A stretch of DNA of 64,000 bases from contig NZ_JAFLRJ010000036.1 in assembly GCF_017315755.1 (NCBI RefSeq), positions 62,001-126,000 on the forward strand. Reading direction: 5' to 3'. Position numbers and translations under genes: made by a program. Of this stretch, positions 25,636 to 34,869 are shown piece after piece. Source of the DNA: Streptomyces beijiangensis. GTDB lineage: Bacteria > Actinomycetota > Actinomycetes > Streptomycetales > Streptomycetaceae. Numbering within the stretch: position 1 is the stretch's first letter; each line of letters opens with the position of its first letter. Below the pieces are notes generated by a model. The model was not told the origin of the DNA and did no database searches. It saw only the letters and a program-made list of their open reading frames with translations.

Positions 25636-26319
25636 TCAGTACGCCCAGGTGCCACCGAGGCCCGGCGCCAGCCAACTCGCCGCCCGGGCACGGAAGTCGG
25701 CGGGCGTGAGCGAGCCCGCGCCCTCGGGGACCATGCCCACCAGCGGCGCCCCGGTGGCCCCGGCGAAGTCGTGCACATTGCAGCGGGCGGCCAGGTCCGG
25801 GGCGGCCGGCCAGCTGCCGATGACGACCCCGGCGCAGTCCAGCCCCCGCGCGTGCAGCGCCTCCACGGTCAGCGCGGTCGCGTTCAGTGTTCCCAGGCCG
25901 GCCTGCGCCACCACAAGCACAGGGGCCCCGAGCAGCCGTGCCGCGTCGGCGAGGGTCCCGCCCTCGTCGTCGAAGCGTACGAGCAGCCCGCCCGCCCCCT
26001 CGACCAGTACGAGGTCGTGCTCGGCTGCCAGCTTCCCGGCCGCGTCCGCCACCTCGTGCGGCCGCACCGGAGCCATCCCGGCACGGCGCGCGGCCGTCGC
26101 GGGCGCCAACGGCTCAGGGAACCGGGCCAGTTCGACGGCGGTCACGGAGCCGGCGAGCCGCTCCACCTCCTGCGCGTCGCCGCGCTCGCCGGGCGCGAGC
26201 CCGGTCTGCGCGGGCTTGAGCACCGCCACCGACCGGCCCCGGGCCGCCGCAGCCAGCGCGGCGGTCACCACGGTCTTGCCGATCTCCGTGCCCGTACCCG
26301 TCACCACGAGAATCGTCAT
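25636..26319 (-). CDS. bioD: Dethiobiotin synthetase
   Basis: 227 residues. Catalyses ATP-dependent carboxylation and ring closure of 7,8-diaminopelargonate (DAPA) to dethiobiotin. The P-loop is GTGTEIGKT at residues 8-16, immediately after the N-terminal strand MTILVV. The DAPA-binding region KPAQTG and the EGAGGLLV motif are conserved. The start at 26319 is 1 bp after the bioA stop, so bioB-bioA-bioD form one coupled operon in that order. The methyltransferase gene downstream is separated by 90 bp. Confidence 0.95.
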   Translation of the reverse strand: MTILVVTGTGTEIGKTVVTAALAAAARGRSVAVLKPAQTGLAPGERGDAQEVERLAGSVTAVELARFPEPLAPATAARRAGMAPVRPHEVADAAGKLAAEHDLVLVEGAGGLLVRFDDEGGTLADAARLLGAPVLVVAQAGLGTLNATALTVEALHARGLDCAGVVIGSWPAAPDLAARCNVHDFAGATGAPLVGMVPEGAGSLTPADFRARAASWLAPGLGGTWAY

Positions 26320-26320
26320 C

Positions 26321-27601
26321 TCAGCCCTCCTGTGCGACCGCGCGCACCGCACGGCAGATCTGTGCGAGGTCCGCGTCCCCGGTGACGTACGGCGGCATGG
26401 TGTAGACGAGATCGCGGAACGGCCGCAGCCAGACGCCCTCCCGTACGGCAGCCCTGGTGGCCGCCGCCATGTCCACCGGACGGTCCAGCTGTACGACACC
26501 GATCGCGCCCAGGACCCGTACGTCCCGCACACCCGGCAGCCCCGCGACATCGGCCAGACCGTCGCGCAGCCCGGTCTCCAGCCGCTTGACCTCCTGCCGC
26601 CAGTCCTGGCCGAGCAGCAGCTCGATCGAGGCCAGTGCGACCGCGGAGGCCAGCGGATTGCCCATGAAGGTCGGACCGTGCGCGAGGACGGGGACCTCGC
26701 CCTGCGCGATCCCTGCCGCCACCCGCTCCGTGCAGAGCGTTGCCGCCATCGTCAGATAGCCGCCGGTCAGCGCCTTGCCCACACACATCACATCGGGGGA
26801 GACACCCGCATGGTCCGCCGCGAAGAGCTCGCCCGTACGGCCGAAACCGGTGGCGATCTCGTCGAAGACCAGCAGCACGTCATGGGCGTCGCACGCCTCG
26901 CGCAGCACCCGCAGATACGCGGGGGAGTGGAACCGCATCCCGCCCGCGCCCTGCACGACCGGCTCCACGATCACCGCGGCCACCTCGTGCGCATGGAGCC
27001 CGATCAGCTCCCGCAGCCGGTCGGCGTACGCCTCGTCGAACTCCGCCGGCGGGGCGTCCGCGAAGACCTGACGCGGCAGCGCACCCGACCACAGCTCGTG
27101 CATCCCGCCCTCGGGATCACATACGGACATGGGCTGCCAGGTGTCCCCGTGGTAGCCGCCGCGCCAGGTCAGCAGCCGCTGCTTGGCGGGCCGCCCCACC
27201 GAACGCCAGTACTGGAGGCACATCTTCACCGCGACCTCGACCGACACCGAACCCGAGTCGGCGAGGAAGACGTGCTGCAGCGGCTCCGGTGTGATCTCCA
27301 CCAGCTTCGCGGCGAGCCGCACGGCGGGCTCATGGGTGAGCCCGCCGAACATCACATGGCTCATCCGCTCCACCTGGCCGTGGGCCGCCGCGTTGAGCAC
27401 CGGGTGGTTGTAGCCGTGGATCGCCGACCACCAGGACGACATGCCGTCGATGAGGTCACCGGTGCCCGCGACCCGCAGCCGTACGCCCGAGGCCGACTCC
27501 ACCAGCAGCGGCTCCTGGCGTCCTGGCATCGGTCCGTACGGATGCCACACATGACGGCGGTCGAGTTCGAGCAGCTCACGCAGGTCGAGCAGCTCAGGCA
27601 T
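26321..27601 (-). CDS. bioA: Adenosylmethionine-8-amino-7-oxononanoate aminotransferase
   Basis: 426 residues. Converts KAPA to DAPA with S-adenosylmethionine as amino donor, using PLP. The family marks are HVWHPYGPM near the start, [15 protein letters not shown] (substrate Trp), [33 protein letters not shown], and the PLP-lysine region [12 protein letters not shown]. Its start overlaps the bioB stop by 8 bp. Confidence 0.97.
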   Translation of the reverse strand: MPELLDLRELLELDRRHVWHPYGPMPGRQEPLLVESASGVRLRVAGTGDLIDGMSSWWSAIHGYNHPVLNAAAHGQVERMSHVMFGGLTHEPAVRLAAKLVEITPEPLQHVFLADSGSVSVEVAVKMCLQYWRSVGRPAKQRLLTWRGGYHGDTWQPMSVCDPEGGMHELWSGALPRQVFADAPPAEFDEAYADRLRELIGLHAHEVAAVIVEPVVQGAGGMRFHSPAYLRVLREACDAHDVLLVFDEIATGFGRTGELFAADHAGVSPDVMCVGKALTGGYLTMAATLCTERVAAGIAQGEVPVLAHGPTFMGNPLASAVALASIELLLGQDWRQEVKRLETGLRDGLADVAGLPGVRDVRVLGAIGVVQLDRPVDMAAATRAAVREGVWLRPFRDLVYTMPPYVTGDADLAQICRAVRAVAQEG

Positions 27602-28655
27602 TGGGTGCGAGATCCGTCCCCGCGCCCCGGCGGCGTACCGACACCAGACCGTCGCGGTGGTCGGGCAGCGTGGTCTCCCCGGCGCCCTCCACCACGAAAC
27701 CGGCGTCCGCGATCATGTCGAGGTCGGCCTTGCCCGCCTGGCCCTCGCTGGTCAGGTAGTCGCCCAGGAAGATGGAGTTGACCAGGTTCAGGGCGAGCGG
27801 CTGCATCGAGCGCAGATGCACCTCGCGCCCGCCCGCGAGCCGTACCTCCGCGTCCGGGCAGACGAACCGGACCATCGCCAGGATGCGCAGGCACCGCTGC
27901 GGGGTGAGGTTCCACTCCTCTGCGAGGGGCGTCCCCTCGAAGGGGATCAGGAAGTTGACCGGCACCGAGTCGGGGTCCAGGCCGCGCAGCGCGAAGACCA
28001 CGTCGACCAGGTCGGCGTCGCTCTCGCCCATGCCCGCGATCAGTCCGGAGCAGGCCGAGAGGCCCGCCGACTGGGCGTGCTGGACGGTCTCCACGCGATC
28101 GGAGAACTCATGCGTGGAGCAGATGTCCTTGTATGTGGCTTCTGAGGTGTTGAGGTTGTGGTTGTACGCGTCGGCGCCGGCGTCCCGCAGCCGCTCGGCC
28201 TGGCCGCCCTTCAACAGCCCCAGGCAGGCACAGACTTCGACGCCCTCGTTCTCGCCCTTGATCGCCTCGATGGTCTCCGAGACGCGGTCGATGTCACGGT
28301 CGGAAGGACCGCGTCCGCTCGCCACCAGACAGACCCGCTTTGCGCCGCCCGCCACACCGGCGGCCGCCGCCTTGGAGGCCTCGTCGGGCTTCAGCCAGGT
28401 GTACTTCAGGATCTCGGCCTTGGAGCCGAGCCGCTGCGAGCAGTACGAGCAGTCCTCGGGGCAGAGACCCGACTTCAGATTGACGAGATAGTTGAGCTTC
28501 ACCCGCTTCCCGAACCACTGACGGCGCACCTTCCCGGCCGCGGCCACCACATCGAGCAGTTCGTCGTCGGAGGTCGCCAGTACGGCGAGAGCTTCTTCGC
28601 GGGTCGGCAGCTCGCGCCGCAGCCCTTTGTCCACCAGTGTGTTCAGCAGGTCCAT
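27594..28655 (-). CDS. bioB: Biotin synthase
   Basis: 353 residues from [12 protein letters not shown]; the frame stays open far upstream but only antisense to bioF. Radical-SAM enzyme that inserts sulfur into dethiobiotin. The cluster motif is [10 protein letters not shown] (Cys-x3-Cys-x2-Cys) near residue 68. It also has YNHNLNTS, the [10 protein letters not shown] region and [12 protein letters not shown], all typical of BioB. First gene of the bioBAD operon; the start has AGGA upstream. Divergent from bioF across 141 bp that carry a perfect inverted repeat. Confidence 0.97.
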   Translation of the reverse strand: MDLLNTLVDKGLRRELPTREEALAVLATSDDELLDVVAAAGKVRRQWFGKRVKLNYLVNLKSGLCPEDCSYCSQRLGSKAEILKYTWLKPDEASKAAAAGVAGGAKRVCLVASGRGPSDRDIDRVSETIEAIKGENEGVEVCACLGLLKGGQAERLRDAGADAYNHNLNTSEATYKDICSTHEFSDRVETVQHAQSAGLSACSGLIAGMGESDADLVDVVFALRGLDPDSVPVNFLIPFEGTPLAEEWNLTPQRCLRILAMVRFVCPDAEVRLAGGREVHLRSMQPLALNLVNSIFLGDYLTSEGQAGKADLDMIADAGFVVEGAGETTLPDHRDGLVSVRRRGAGTDLAPNA

Positions 28656-28721
28656 GGGCCTGATCCTGGCGTACGGCACCATGCGCCGCCAAGGAGGAAC
28701 CGCACAACAGACCCGGTCCAC

Positions 28722-28741
28722 GGTGTGTGCATTGCCACACC
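28722..28741. promoter_or_regulatory. Perfect inverted repeat between bioB and bioF
   Basis: GGTGTG (28722-28727), 8 nt, CACACC (28736-28741). It sits near the middle of the bioB-bioF gap. A likely bioF -10, TAGTGT, lies at 28763-28768. This is a plausible site for a biotin regulator acting on both transcripts; no biotin-protein-ligase box I know of matches exactly. Confidence 0.45.
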
Positions 28742-28796
28742 CTGACCTCGGACGGCCGCCGCTAGTGTCTGTGCACTGCCTACAAAAGGAACGCCC

Positions 28797-29948
28797 ATGC
28801 CCCGTGACGCTTTTGATGGGTTCCGCTGGATCGACGAAGCGGCCCGGGGGCGCGAGGCGGCCGGTCTGGTGCGCACGCTGCGTCCGCGCCCCCCGGTGTC
28901 GGCGCTTCTCGACCTGGCGAGCAACGACTATCTGGGGCTCACCCGGCGGCCGGAACTGACCGGTGCCGCCGCCGAGGCCGCCCGCCGCTGGGGCGCGGGC
29001 GCCACCGGCTCGCGCCTCGTCACCGGCACCACCGAACTGCACGCCGAGCTCGAACGCGAACTGGCCGACTTCTGCGGTTTCGAGGCCGCCCTCGTCCTGT
29101 CCTCCGGCTACGCGGCGAACCTGGCCGCGCTCACGGCGCTCACCGGAGCCGACTCGCTGATCGTCTCCGACGCGGGCAATCACGCCTCGATCGTGGACGG
29201 CTGCCGGCTCTCCCGCGCCGGGACCGCGGTCGTCCCGCACACCGACCCCGAGGCCGTACGCAAGACGCTCGACGCGTACGGCGGCCGGGCGCTCACCGTC
29301 ACCGACTCCATCTTCTCCGTCGACGGCGACGCCGCGCCGCTCGCCGAACTGGCCGCCGTATGCCGTGAGTTCGGGGCTGCGCTCGTCGTCGACGACGCAC
29401 ACGGTCTCGGTGTGCTCGGCGAGGGAGGCAGGGGAGCGGTCAGCGCCGCGGGACTCGCGGGCGACGCGGACGTGGTCGCCACCGTCACGCTGTCCAAGTC
29501 GCTGGGCAGTCAGGGCGGCGCGGTCCTGGGGCCCGCCCGGGTCATCGAGCACCTGGTGAACACCGCCCGTACGTTCATCTTCGACACGGGCCTCGCACCG
29601 GCAGCGGCGGGAGCCGCCCTGGAAGGACTGCGGCTGCTGCGCCGCGAGCCCGCCCTGGCGGGGCGTGCCCGTACCGTGGCGAGCGCACTCTACGAAGGTC
29701 TGACCGGCGCAGGACTGACCGCGTCACGGCCGCAGGCCGCTGTCGTCTCCGTCATCGCCCCGTCCGCGGAAGCCGCGGTGCGCTGGGCAGGCGACTGCCG
29801 GAGCGCGGGCCTGGCCGTCGGATGTTTCCGGCCGCCGTCGGTCCCGGACGGCATCTCGCGGCTGCGACTCACCGCGCGGGCCGACCTGACGGACCGGCAG
29901 ATCAGGACGGCGGTGGACACGATCGTGGCGACCGCGCCCACCGGATGA
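28797..29948 (+). CDS. bioF: 8-amino-7-oxononanoate synthase
   Basis: 383 residues. Condenses pimeloyl-ACP or -CoA with L-alanine to give KAPA; PLP enzyme of the alpha-oxoamine synthase family. Family features are [15 protein letters not shown], the [19 protein letters not shown] glycine-rich region, [12 protein letters not shown], and the PLP-lysine in [24 protein letters not shown] lies before the ATG. It is split from bioBAD as a divergent unit. Pimelate-supplying genes are not in this window. Confidence 0.96.
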   Translation: MPRDAFDGFRWIDEAARGREAAGLVRTLRPRPPVSALLDLASNDYLGLTRRPELTGAAAEAARRWGAGATGSRLVTGTTELHAELERELADFCGFEAALVLSSGYAANLAALTALTGADSLIVSDAGNHASIVDGCRLSRAGTAVVPHTDPEAVRKTLDAYGGRALTVTDSIFSVDGDAAPLAELAAVCREFGAALVVDDAHGLGVLGEGGRGAVSAAGLAGDADVVATVTLSKSLGSQGGAVLGPARVIEHLVNTARTFIFDTGLAPAAAGAALEGLRLLRREPALAGRARTVASALYEGLTGAGLTASRPQAAVVSVIAPSAEAAVRWAGDCRSAGLAVGCFRPPSVPDGISRLRLTARADLTDRQIRTAVDTIVATAPTG

Positions 29949-29951
29949 CCG

Positions 29952-30194
29952 TCAGTCCAGGTTCCCGAGCGCCTCGTCGCGCACGGCGGCCAGGAAGTCC
30001 GTCCACGTTCCGGCCGCGAAGAGCAGTGCGGGGAACGTGACGTTCTTCGAATCACGTACGGCAAGCCGGCCGCAGCCGAGCTGTGCCGCCTCGACACAGT
30101 TGTTCATTCCGGTACTGCGGCTGCTGCGCCGCCATTGCGCGCCGTGCAGAGAAGTGGAAGTGCTGGAAGAGGTGTTCGCATGGCGCATGGACAT
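29952..30194 (-). CDS. DUF397 small regulatory protein
   Basis: 80 residues. The DUF397 core is WRRSSRSTGMNNCVEAAQL, then AVRDSKN and the C-terminal WTDFLAAVRDEAL. Members sit next to XRE-DUF5753 regulators in Streptomyces and are thought to work with them as an antitoxin-like or partner protein. The upstream XRE gene ends inside this gene's ribosome site (TAAGGGGAGG), so the two are coupled. The N-terminal 18 residues are Ser/Thr-rich and lack the fold. Confidence 0.9.
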   Translation of the reverse strand: MSMRHANTSSSTSTSLHGAQWRRSSRSTGMNNCVEAAQLGCGRLAVRDSKNVTFPALLFAAGTWTDFLAAVRDEALGNLD

Positions 30195-30205
30195 GATGCC
30201 TCCCC

Positions 30206-31063
30206 TTACACGCCGTCACCGATCCCGGCGATGAGATCCAATGAGTGCTGTGGCGGAAGGGCGAGCGCCTGAATGGTGCGGAACGCGGCGCTGTATGCCT
30301 CAAGGTCTTCTTTCCGCTCAAGGTAGAGGCTACTCGTCAAGTGGTCGAGAACAACCACATCCAGATCAGCAATGTTCGGAAAGGAGAAGATAATGAAAGG
30401 ACATGTCATTCCGATGTAGGCGCCGATACCAACGGGCAGTACTTGGAGTCGTACTTGCGGCAGTTGGGCGGTATCCGTCAAATGGCGCAGCTGGTCCGCC
30501 ATCACCCTGCGGCCGCCGACCGGCCGGTGCAGCACCGCCTCGTCGATCACGGCGCTCAGCTCCAGCGGGTACTCCACCCTCAGCACCTCCTGGCGGGCGA
30601 GACGCACCTCCACCAGTGAGTCGACGGCGTCCTGCGGCAGTTCGGCCAGCGAGGCGCGGGTGACGGCCCGTGCGTAGTCCGGGGTCTGCAGCAGCCCTGG
30701 CACCGCCGAAGTCTCCAGGGTCTTTGCGGTCCTCGCCTGTGACTCCAGACTGATGAAATCCTGGTACTGGGGCGGCAGCAGCCCCCGGTAGGCGTGCCAC
30801 CAGTGGGCGCCCCCGTCGTCGCCGGCGCCCGACAACGCCGTGAACAGTGCGCGCTGTTGGGGGTCGCGCACCCCGTACGCGTCGAGGAGCAGTGTCACAT
30901 CGGCTGTTTTCACCCCGCTCCGACCCGTCTCGATGCGGCTGATCTTGGACTGGTGCCAGCCCACGAGCTGTGCTGCCTGATTGCTGGTGAGTCCGGCACG
31001 GCAACGCAGATTCCGTAATTCCATGCCCAGTTTGCGGCGTCGCACCGCAGGGCCGTTGCCCAT
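30206..31063 (-). CDS. XRE-family regulator with DUF5753 (WhiJ-like)
   Basis: 285 residues. Helix-turn-helix at about 12-70 (LRNLRCRAGLTSNQAAQLVG, then SKISRIETGRSGV). A DUF5753 domain follows (about 105-280; VPGLLQTPDYARAV, VGGRRVMADQLRHL, LDVVVLDHLTSSLYLE). This is the WhiJ/AbaA-cluster regulator type. Its base composition is a little lower in GC than the neighbours near 30.2-30.45 kb. Together with the DUF397 gene downstream and the divergent kinase-fold gene it forms a complete WhiJ-type triad, commonly involved in repression of development or antibiotic production. Ribosome site GAAGGGAGA. Confidence 0.92.
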   Translation of the reverse strand: MGNGPAVRRRKLGMELRNLRCRAGLTSNQAAQLVGWHQSKISRIETGRSGVKTADVTLLLDAYGVRDPQQRALFTALSGAGDDGGAHWWHAYRGLLPPQYQDFISLESQARTAKTLETSAVPGLLQTPDYARAVTRASLAELPQDAVDSLVEVRLARQEVLRVEYPLELSAVIDEAVLHRPVGGRRVMADQLRHLTDTAQLPQVRLQVLPVGIGAYIGMTCPFIIFSFPNIADLDVVVLDHLTSSLYLERKEDLEAYSAAFRTIQALALPPQHSLDLIAGIGDGV

Positions 31064-31298
31064 AGGATTCTCCCTTCACTCCTGCCATGCGGCGATGGGC
31101 CAGTCTGCCTCCCAAATACGGCCTTCCGTAGCAGAGTTCATCACTTCGGGCGACAGATATATGCACATCTCGGTGGATCGGCGCCGATGGCGGCACGATG
31201 AGTGGCACTCTGGCGCGAAGCACAGTCCGAGGCCGTCCTCGAAGGACATATCCGGAATGCGTCGGAGCCGGCCTCGGAGGGAAAGGGACAGCGACGCC

Positions 31299-31760
31299 AT
31301 GGCAGACCATCAGGAAGCATCCGTCACTCTGCCGAGCGAGCCGGGCTCGGTATCCTCCGCCCGTCGCTTTGTCGCCAACGTACTGACCGAATGGGGGCTT
31401 CCGGCGGATACGGAGATCGCCGACACCGTTCGGTTGATCGTCTCGGAGCTGGCGACCAATGCCGTACAGCACACCTTCGGGCAGTCACCCACCTTCACGG
31501 TCGACGTCCAGCTGGACCGCGACGAGCAACTGCGCATCGGCGTCACCGACAGCCATCCGAGGTGGCCGCAGCGACTGCCCGCCGCCGTCCAGCAGGACAA
31601 CGGCCGCGGCATGGTGATCATCCGCTGGCTGGCCGCGGAGTGTGGCGGGCGGCTGACCGTCACCCCGACCCCCGAGGGCGGCAAGACGGTCTGGATCGCG
31701 CTGCCGTGGACGGCCGCCGTCGAGAGATGGCCGGACAGGTCCCAGCCGGACCGCTCCTAG
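31299..31760 (+). CDS. RsbW/anti-sigma-like ATP-binding (HATPase_c) protein
   Basis: 153 residues from MADHQEASVTLPSEPG. A lone GHKL domain: N-box IVSELATNAVQHTFG, then the G1-like VTDSHPRWPQ and G2 DNGRGMVIIRWLAAECGG. This is the pattern of Streptomyces anti-sigma/serine-kinase-like proteins. It is divergent from the XRE-DUF397 pair, completing a WhiJ-like locus. It may phosphorylate an anti-anti-sigma factor or bind a sigma factor; no partner is adjacent. The Asp in the G1 box is followed by SHP rather than the usual DxGxG, as in many of these proteins. Confidence 0.88.
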   Translation: MADHQEASVTLPSEPGSVSSARRFVANVLTEWGLPADTEIADTVRLIVSELATNAVQHTFGQSPTFTVDVQLDRDEQLRIGVTDSHPRWPQRLPAAVQQDNGRGMVIIRWLAAECGGRLTVTPTPEGGKTVWIALPWTAAVERWPDRSQPDRS

Positions 31761-31771
31761 GAGCACAGAAC

Positions 31772-32695
31772 CTAGGAGGGACGCCCCTCCTGGCCGCGCC
31801 CGAACCCTCCGCGCAACAGCGCCCGGAGGGTGTCGGCGGCCGGGCTCTCCTCGCCCGTCCGGTATGCGACCGAGATCGTACGGCGGTACGCGGAGGGCTC
31901 CAGGGGGCGTACGCCCAGCGGCGTCATCGACATCGCAGCGACCATCTCCGGCACCACCGCCACCCCGATCCCGGCACTGACCAGCGCGCACACCAGGGCG
32001 TAACCCGGCGTCTCGCACACCACCGCGGGCGTCGCCCCCGCCGCGGCCAGCGCGGACTCGACACCCTGCCGGGGCGGATGTGCGGGCGCGCTGCTGATCA
32101 GCGGCTGCCCGGCGAGCGAGGCCACCGGCAGCCGTCCCGTACCGCCCGCAAGGACATGTCCCGGCGCGGTCACCAGCACCAGTTCCTCCACCAGCAGCGG
32201 CTCCAGGGCCACCCCCGAGGGCGGCGGCGCGGAGACGGCGGGCTCGTACGCATGGGTCAGCGCCAGGTCCGCCTCGCCGGTGGCCACCGCGTTCACACCG
32301 TTCGGCGGCTCGTAGTCGGCGAGGGTCAGCTCCACATCAGGATGGGCGCGGCGGAAGGAGCTCAGCACCGGCGGCAGCAGATGGATGCCCGCGGTGGTGA
32401 AGGTGCCCACCTTCAGCCGGCCGCCGGAGAGGCCGGCCAGCTGGGACAATTCGTGCCGGGCCCGGTCCATCTCGTCCAGTACGGTGCGGGCCCGCGCAGC
32501 CAGCAGCTCACCGGCCGCGGTCAGCCTGGCCCCGCGGCGGTGGCGTACGAGAAGAGTGGCTCCCGCCTCGCGCTCCAGCTTGGTGATCTGCTGGGAGAGC
32601 GCGGGCGCGGTGTAACCGAGCCGCACGGCGGCCCCGGTGATCGAACCGGCCTCGGCGACCGCCACCAGCGCGGTCAGGCGCGTCGGATCGTACAT
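31772..32695 (-). CDS. LysR-family transcriptional regulator
   Basis: 307 residues. N-terminal HTH (LTALVAVAEAGSITGAAVRL, SQQITKLEREAGATLLVRHR), then the LysR effector domain. It is divergent from a LysE-family exporter at 32769, a common arrangement in which LysR activates export when the amino acid accumulates. Ribosome site GAAGGAA. The 73-bp gap holds AT-rich sequence around TTGCAAGTACACGTTAA, a plausible binding site. Confidence 0.93.
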   Translation of the reverse strand: MYDPTRLTALVAVAEAGSITGAAVRLGYTAPALSQQITKLEREAGATLLVRHRRGARLTAAGELLAARARTVLDEMDRARHELSQLAGLSGGRLKVGTFTTAGIHLLPPVLSSFRRAHPDVELTLADYEPPNGVNAVATGEADLALTHAYEPAVSAPPPSGVALEPLLVEELVLVTAPGHVLAGGTGRLPVASLAGQPLISSAPAHPPRQGVESALAAAGATPAVVCETPGYALVCALVSAGIGVAVVPEMVAAMSMTPLGVRPLEPSAYRRTISVAYRTGEESPAADTLRALLRGGFGRGQEGRPS

Positions 32696-32768
32696 TAAGG
32701 GTTCCTTCAGGCAGACCCAGAAGATTGCAAGTACACGTTAAAGCCTCCGGCAGTCCAGGCTGTACGGC

Positions 32769-33398
32769 ATGGACGCTCAACTGCTCGCTTTCACCGGGGT
32801 CGCCGCAGGCATGGTCGCCATGCCCGGCGCGGACTTCGCCGTGGTCGTACGCAACGCGCTCGCCTCGCGCGGCGCCGGTGTCGCCTGCGCTGTCGGCGTG
32901 GCAGGGGGGCTCCTGGTGCACACCGCGCTGGCCGTCGCCGGACTGGCCGCCGTCCTCGTCGCGGTGCCGGTCCTCTTCCGTACGCTCCAGATCGCGGGCG
33001 GGATCTACATCCTCTACCTGGGCTGCCGCGCGCTCCACGCGGTGCTCCGCCCCGCACCCGTGCAGCCGGAGGCGGACGGGGATGCGGCCGACGGCATCGG
33101 GCGCTGCCTGCGCCAGGGCTTCCTCACCAATGTCCTCAACCCCAAGGCGCCGGTCCTCTTCCTCAGCCTGCTGCCCCAGTTCGTCCCGCACGGGGCGCCC
33201 GTCCTGCCCCGTACCCTGCTGCTCGCCTCGATCGTGGTCGCGCTCGCCCTCGTGTGGTTCCCGGCCGTGGCGCTCCTGGTGGACCGGCTCGGGCACTGGC
33301 TGCGCAGGCCTCGTACGGCCAGGACGGTCGAGGGCGTCACCGGGACCGCTCTGGCCGGTCTCGGCGTGATCCTCGTGGCCGGCTCCGTTTCCCACTGA
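32769..33398 (+). CDS. LysE-family amino-acid exporter
   Basis: 209 residues, five to six hydrophobic helices. It starts MDAQLLAFTGVAAGMVAMPG with the family GADFAVVVRNALASRG motif after helix 1, and later GFLTNVLNPKAPVLFLSLLPQF. LysE/RhtB proteins export lysine, arginine, homoserine or other amino acids. Divergent from the LysR gene that probably controls it. Its 3' end overlaps the DUF6328 gene by 62 bp, tail to tail. Confidence 0.93.
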   Translation: MDAQLLAFTGVAAGMVAMPGADFAVVVRNALASRGAGVACAVGVAGGLLVHTALAVAGLAAVLVAVPVLFRTLQIAGGIYILYLGCRALHAVLRPAPVQPEADGDAADGIGRCLRQGFLTNVLNPKAPVLFLSLLPQFVPHGAPVLPRTLLLASIVVALALVWFPAVALLVDRLGHWLRRPRTARTVEGVTGTALAGLGVILVAGSVSH

Positions 33399-33870
33399 GC
33401 TCGCGTCCCACCAGCCACGGCAGCACCGCCCACAGCCCGCCGCAGACGAGCAGCGTGCCTACGCCTGCCGCGATGCCCTCCGGCATCCCGTGGACCACAT
33501 CGACGACCAGCAGCACCGACGCCGAAAGGGCGAGCGCCAGAACGGCCATCCCCGCGCCCGCGAGCCGCGAGGACACCGTCACGATCCGCTCCTTCGCGCC
33601 CTGACCGAACAGGACTCGGTGCAGCGCTGCGGGAGCGGTGAAGAGCCCGGCGGCCACCACGGTGAGCAGCAGGGTCGTCACATAGGTCCCCCGCTCGAAG
33701 GAGTCGAGCTCAGGAAAACGGCTGGTGAAGGCGAGGGTCAGCAGAAAGGCGAAGAGGAACTGCACGCCGGTCTGGACAACCCTGAGCTCCTGGAGCAGTT
33801 CGCCGTAGTTGCGGTCGGCCCGCTCCAGCCGTGTCTCGTCGCGTTCTGTGCCGGCACCCTCGTCAGTCAT
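33337..33870 (-). CDS. DUF6328 membrane protein
   Basis: 177 residues. A charged N-terminus (RLERADRNYGELLQELRVVQ) leads into four hydrophobic helices (FLFAFLLTLAF, TYVTTLLLTVVAAGLF, MAVLALALSASVLLVVDVV, AAGVGTLLVCGGLWAVLPWL) and an Arg/Ser-rich cytoplasmic tail. The NYGELLQELRVVQTGVQ segment is the mark of DUF6328, common in Actinobacteria. Function unknown. The tail lies antisense to the end of the LysE gene. Confidence 0.85.
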   Translation of the reverse strand: MTDEGAGTERDETRLERADRNYGELLQELRVVQTGVQFLFAFLLTLAFTSRFPELDSFERGTYVTTLLLTVVAAGLFTAPAALHRVLFGQGAKERIVTVSSRLAGAGMAVLALALSASVLLVVDVVHGMPEGIAAGVGTLLVCGGLWAVLPWLVGRELSGKRSRPRGSRRDRPERSR

Positions 33871-33925
33871 GGAGTGCGGGTAGCCAGCCGGCCGGAGACC
33901 ATGCCCCGGCCGGCGGGACAGCGCG

Positions 33926-34399
33926 TCAGCGCACGCGTCCGTACCAGACGCTCTTCGTCCAGATCTTCTCGAGCTTCACCACGGAGCCCGTCTTGGGCGA
34001 GTGCCAGATCTTGCCGCTGCCGGCGTAGATCCCCACGTGGTAGACGTTGCGTCCGGAGTGGAAGAAGACCAGGTCGCCCCGGACCCGGCTGCCGGACGAG
34101 ATGTGGCGCACCTTGTTGTACTGCGCCTGTGCCGTGCGCGGCAGGCTCTTGCCCGCCTTCTTGTACGAGTAGAGCGTCAGCCCCGAGCAGTCGAACCGGG
34201 ACGGGCCCGCGGCCCCGTACTTGTACAGCGATCCCTTCTTGGACGCGGCGACATTCAGCGCCTTCGTCGCGAGTGTGGCCGCCTGGGCCTCGGATGCGGC
34301 GCCGGGCGCCAGCAGGGTGCCACCTACAGCGGCGGCGGTGAGAACCGTTACGGCACCGGTTCTGGACAGCAGGGACGGGACACAAATCCGCGCAGTCAT
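33926..34399 (-). CDS. Secreted NlpC/P60 cell-wall endopeptidase
   Basis: 157 residues, starting at the ATG at 34399 rather than the TTG two codons upstream because GAAGGG is 6 nt before it. A signal peptide (about residues 1-40, ending ASEAQA) precedes a single NlpC/P60 domain. The catalytic Cys is in RFDCSGLTLYSY, the His in YHVGIYAGSG, and a third polar residue in KIWHSPKTG. It cleaves peptidoglycan stem peptides, here probably as a free secreted enzyme because no binding domain is present. Expression should be controlled by the c-di-AMP riboswitch just upstream. Confidence 0.92.
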   Translation of the reverse strand: MTARICVPSLLSRTGAVTVLTAAAVGGTLLAPGAASEAQAATLATKALNVAASKKGSLYKYGAAGPSRFDCSGLTLYSYKKAGKSLPRTAQAQYNKVRHISSGSRVRGDLVFFHSGRNVYHVGIYAGSGKIWHSPKTGSVVKLEKIWTKSVWYGRVR

Positions 34400-34417
34400 G
34401 CGCAACCCTTCGTCAAC

Positions 34418-34600
34418 CGCCTGTGAAGGATGACCTGTCGGATTCGGACTGGCGAAGATGCCCGGCCGCTGCTCGCGGCTTCACCCCAAGGGCCGATCCC
34501 ACACTCGGGTCGGGCCCGTACTGCCTGGGTCCTCCACTCCTGCCGATGCACTCCTGTCGACCAGACGTCCGGGTGCGGCGGCAGGACTCGGCGTCCGCCC
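34418..34600 (-). ncRNA. ydaO-yuaA (cyclic di-AMP) riboswitch
   Basis: On the minus strand the conserved blocks come in the known order: GCCGAGTCCTGCC (near 34593-34581), GGAGGACCCAGG, CCTTGGGGTGAAGCC, then CCGAATCCGACAGGTCATCC and AGGCGG ending at 34418. The last block ends about 6 nt before the Shine-Dalgarno of the NlpC/P60 gene. In Streptomyces such riboswitches control cell-wall hydrolases, switching them off when c-di-AMP is high. Edges are approximate, as I matched the consensus by eye. Confidence 0.88.
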
Positions 34601-34688
34601 GGACCGCCCCGCCGAGGTGGCGGGGGCTTGTCGTCATCAGGGATCTTGACGCATGAAGTGCCGGATTTCCGAACTTTACCGTTGGTAT

Positions 34689-34792
34689 GTGAGGCTCCTC
34701 ACGACTGCCCTGTTCGGGTGGACAGGACTCCGCAGCTGTAGAGCGTCGAGCCCTCGACGACCGCCCCGCCAGGTGCGGAATCGCAGATTCCG
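34689..34792. repeat. Cluster of small inverted repeats upstream of the riboswitch
   Basis: Three perfect stems lie within 104 bp: GTGAGG-CT-CCTCAC (34689-34702), GTCGAG-CC-CTCGAC (34745-34758) and CGGAATC-GCA-GATTCCG (34776-34792). A fourth, CCTGT/ACAGG, is between the first two. The stretch 34601-34869 holds no gene. It separates the ClpP-like operon from the riboswitch, so some stems may terminate the former. Confidence 0.6.
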
Positions 34793-34869
34793 TACTACGT
34801 CTCAGTGCACCGCGCAAGTCATTTGGTGCAGAGGGCCTAGTCCCGTCTACGCCATCCGGGGGAGACAGA

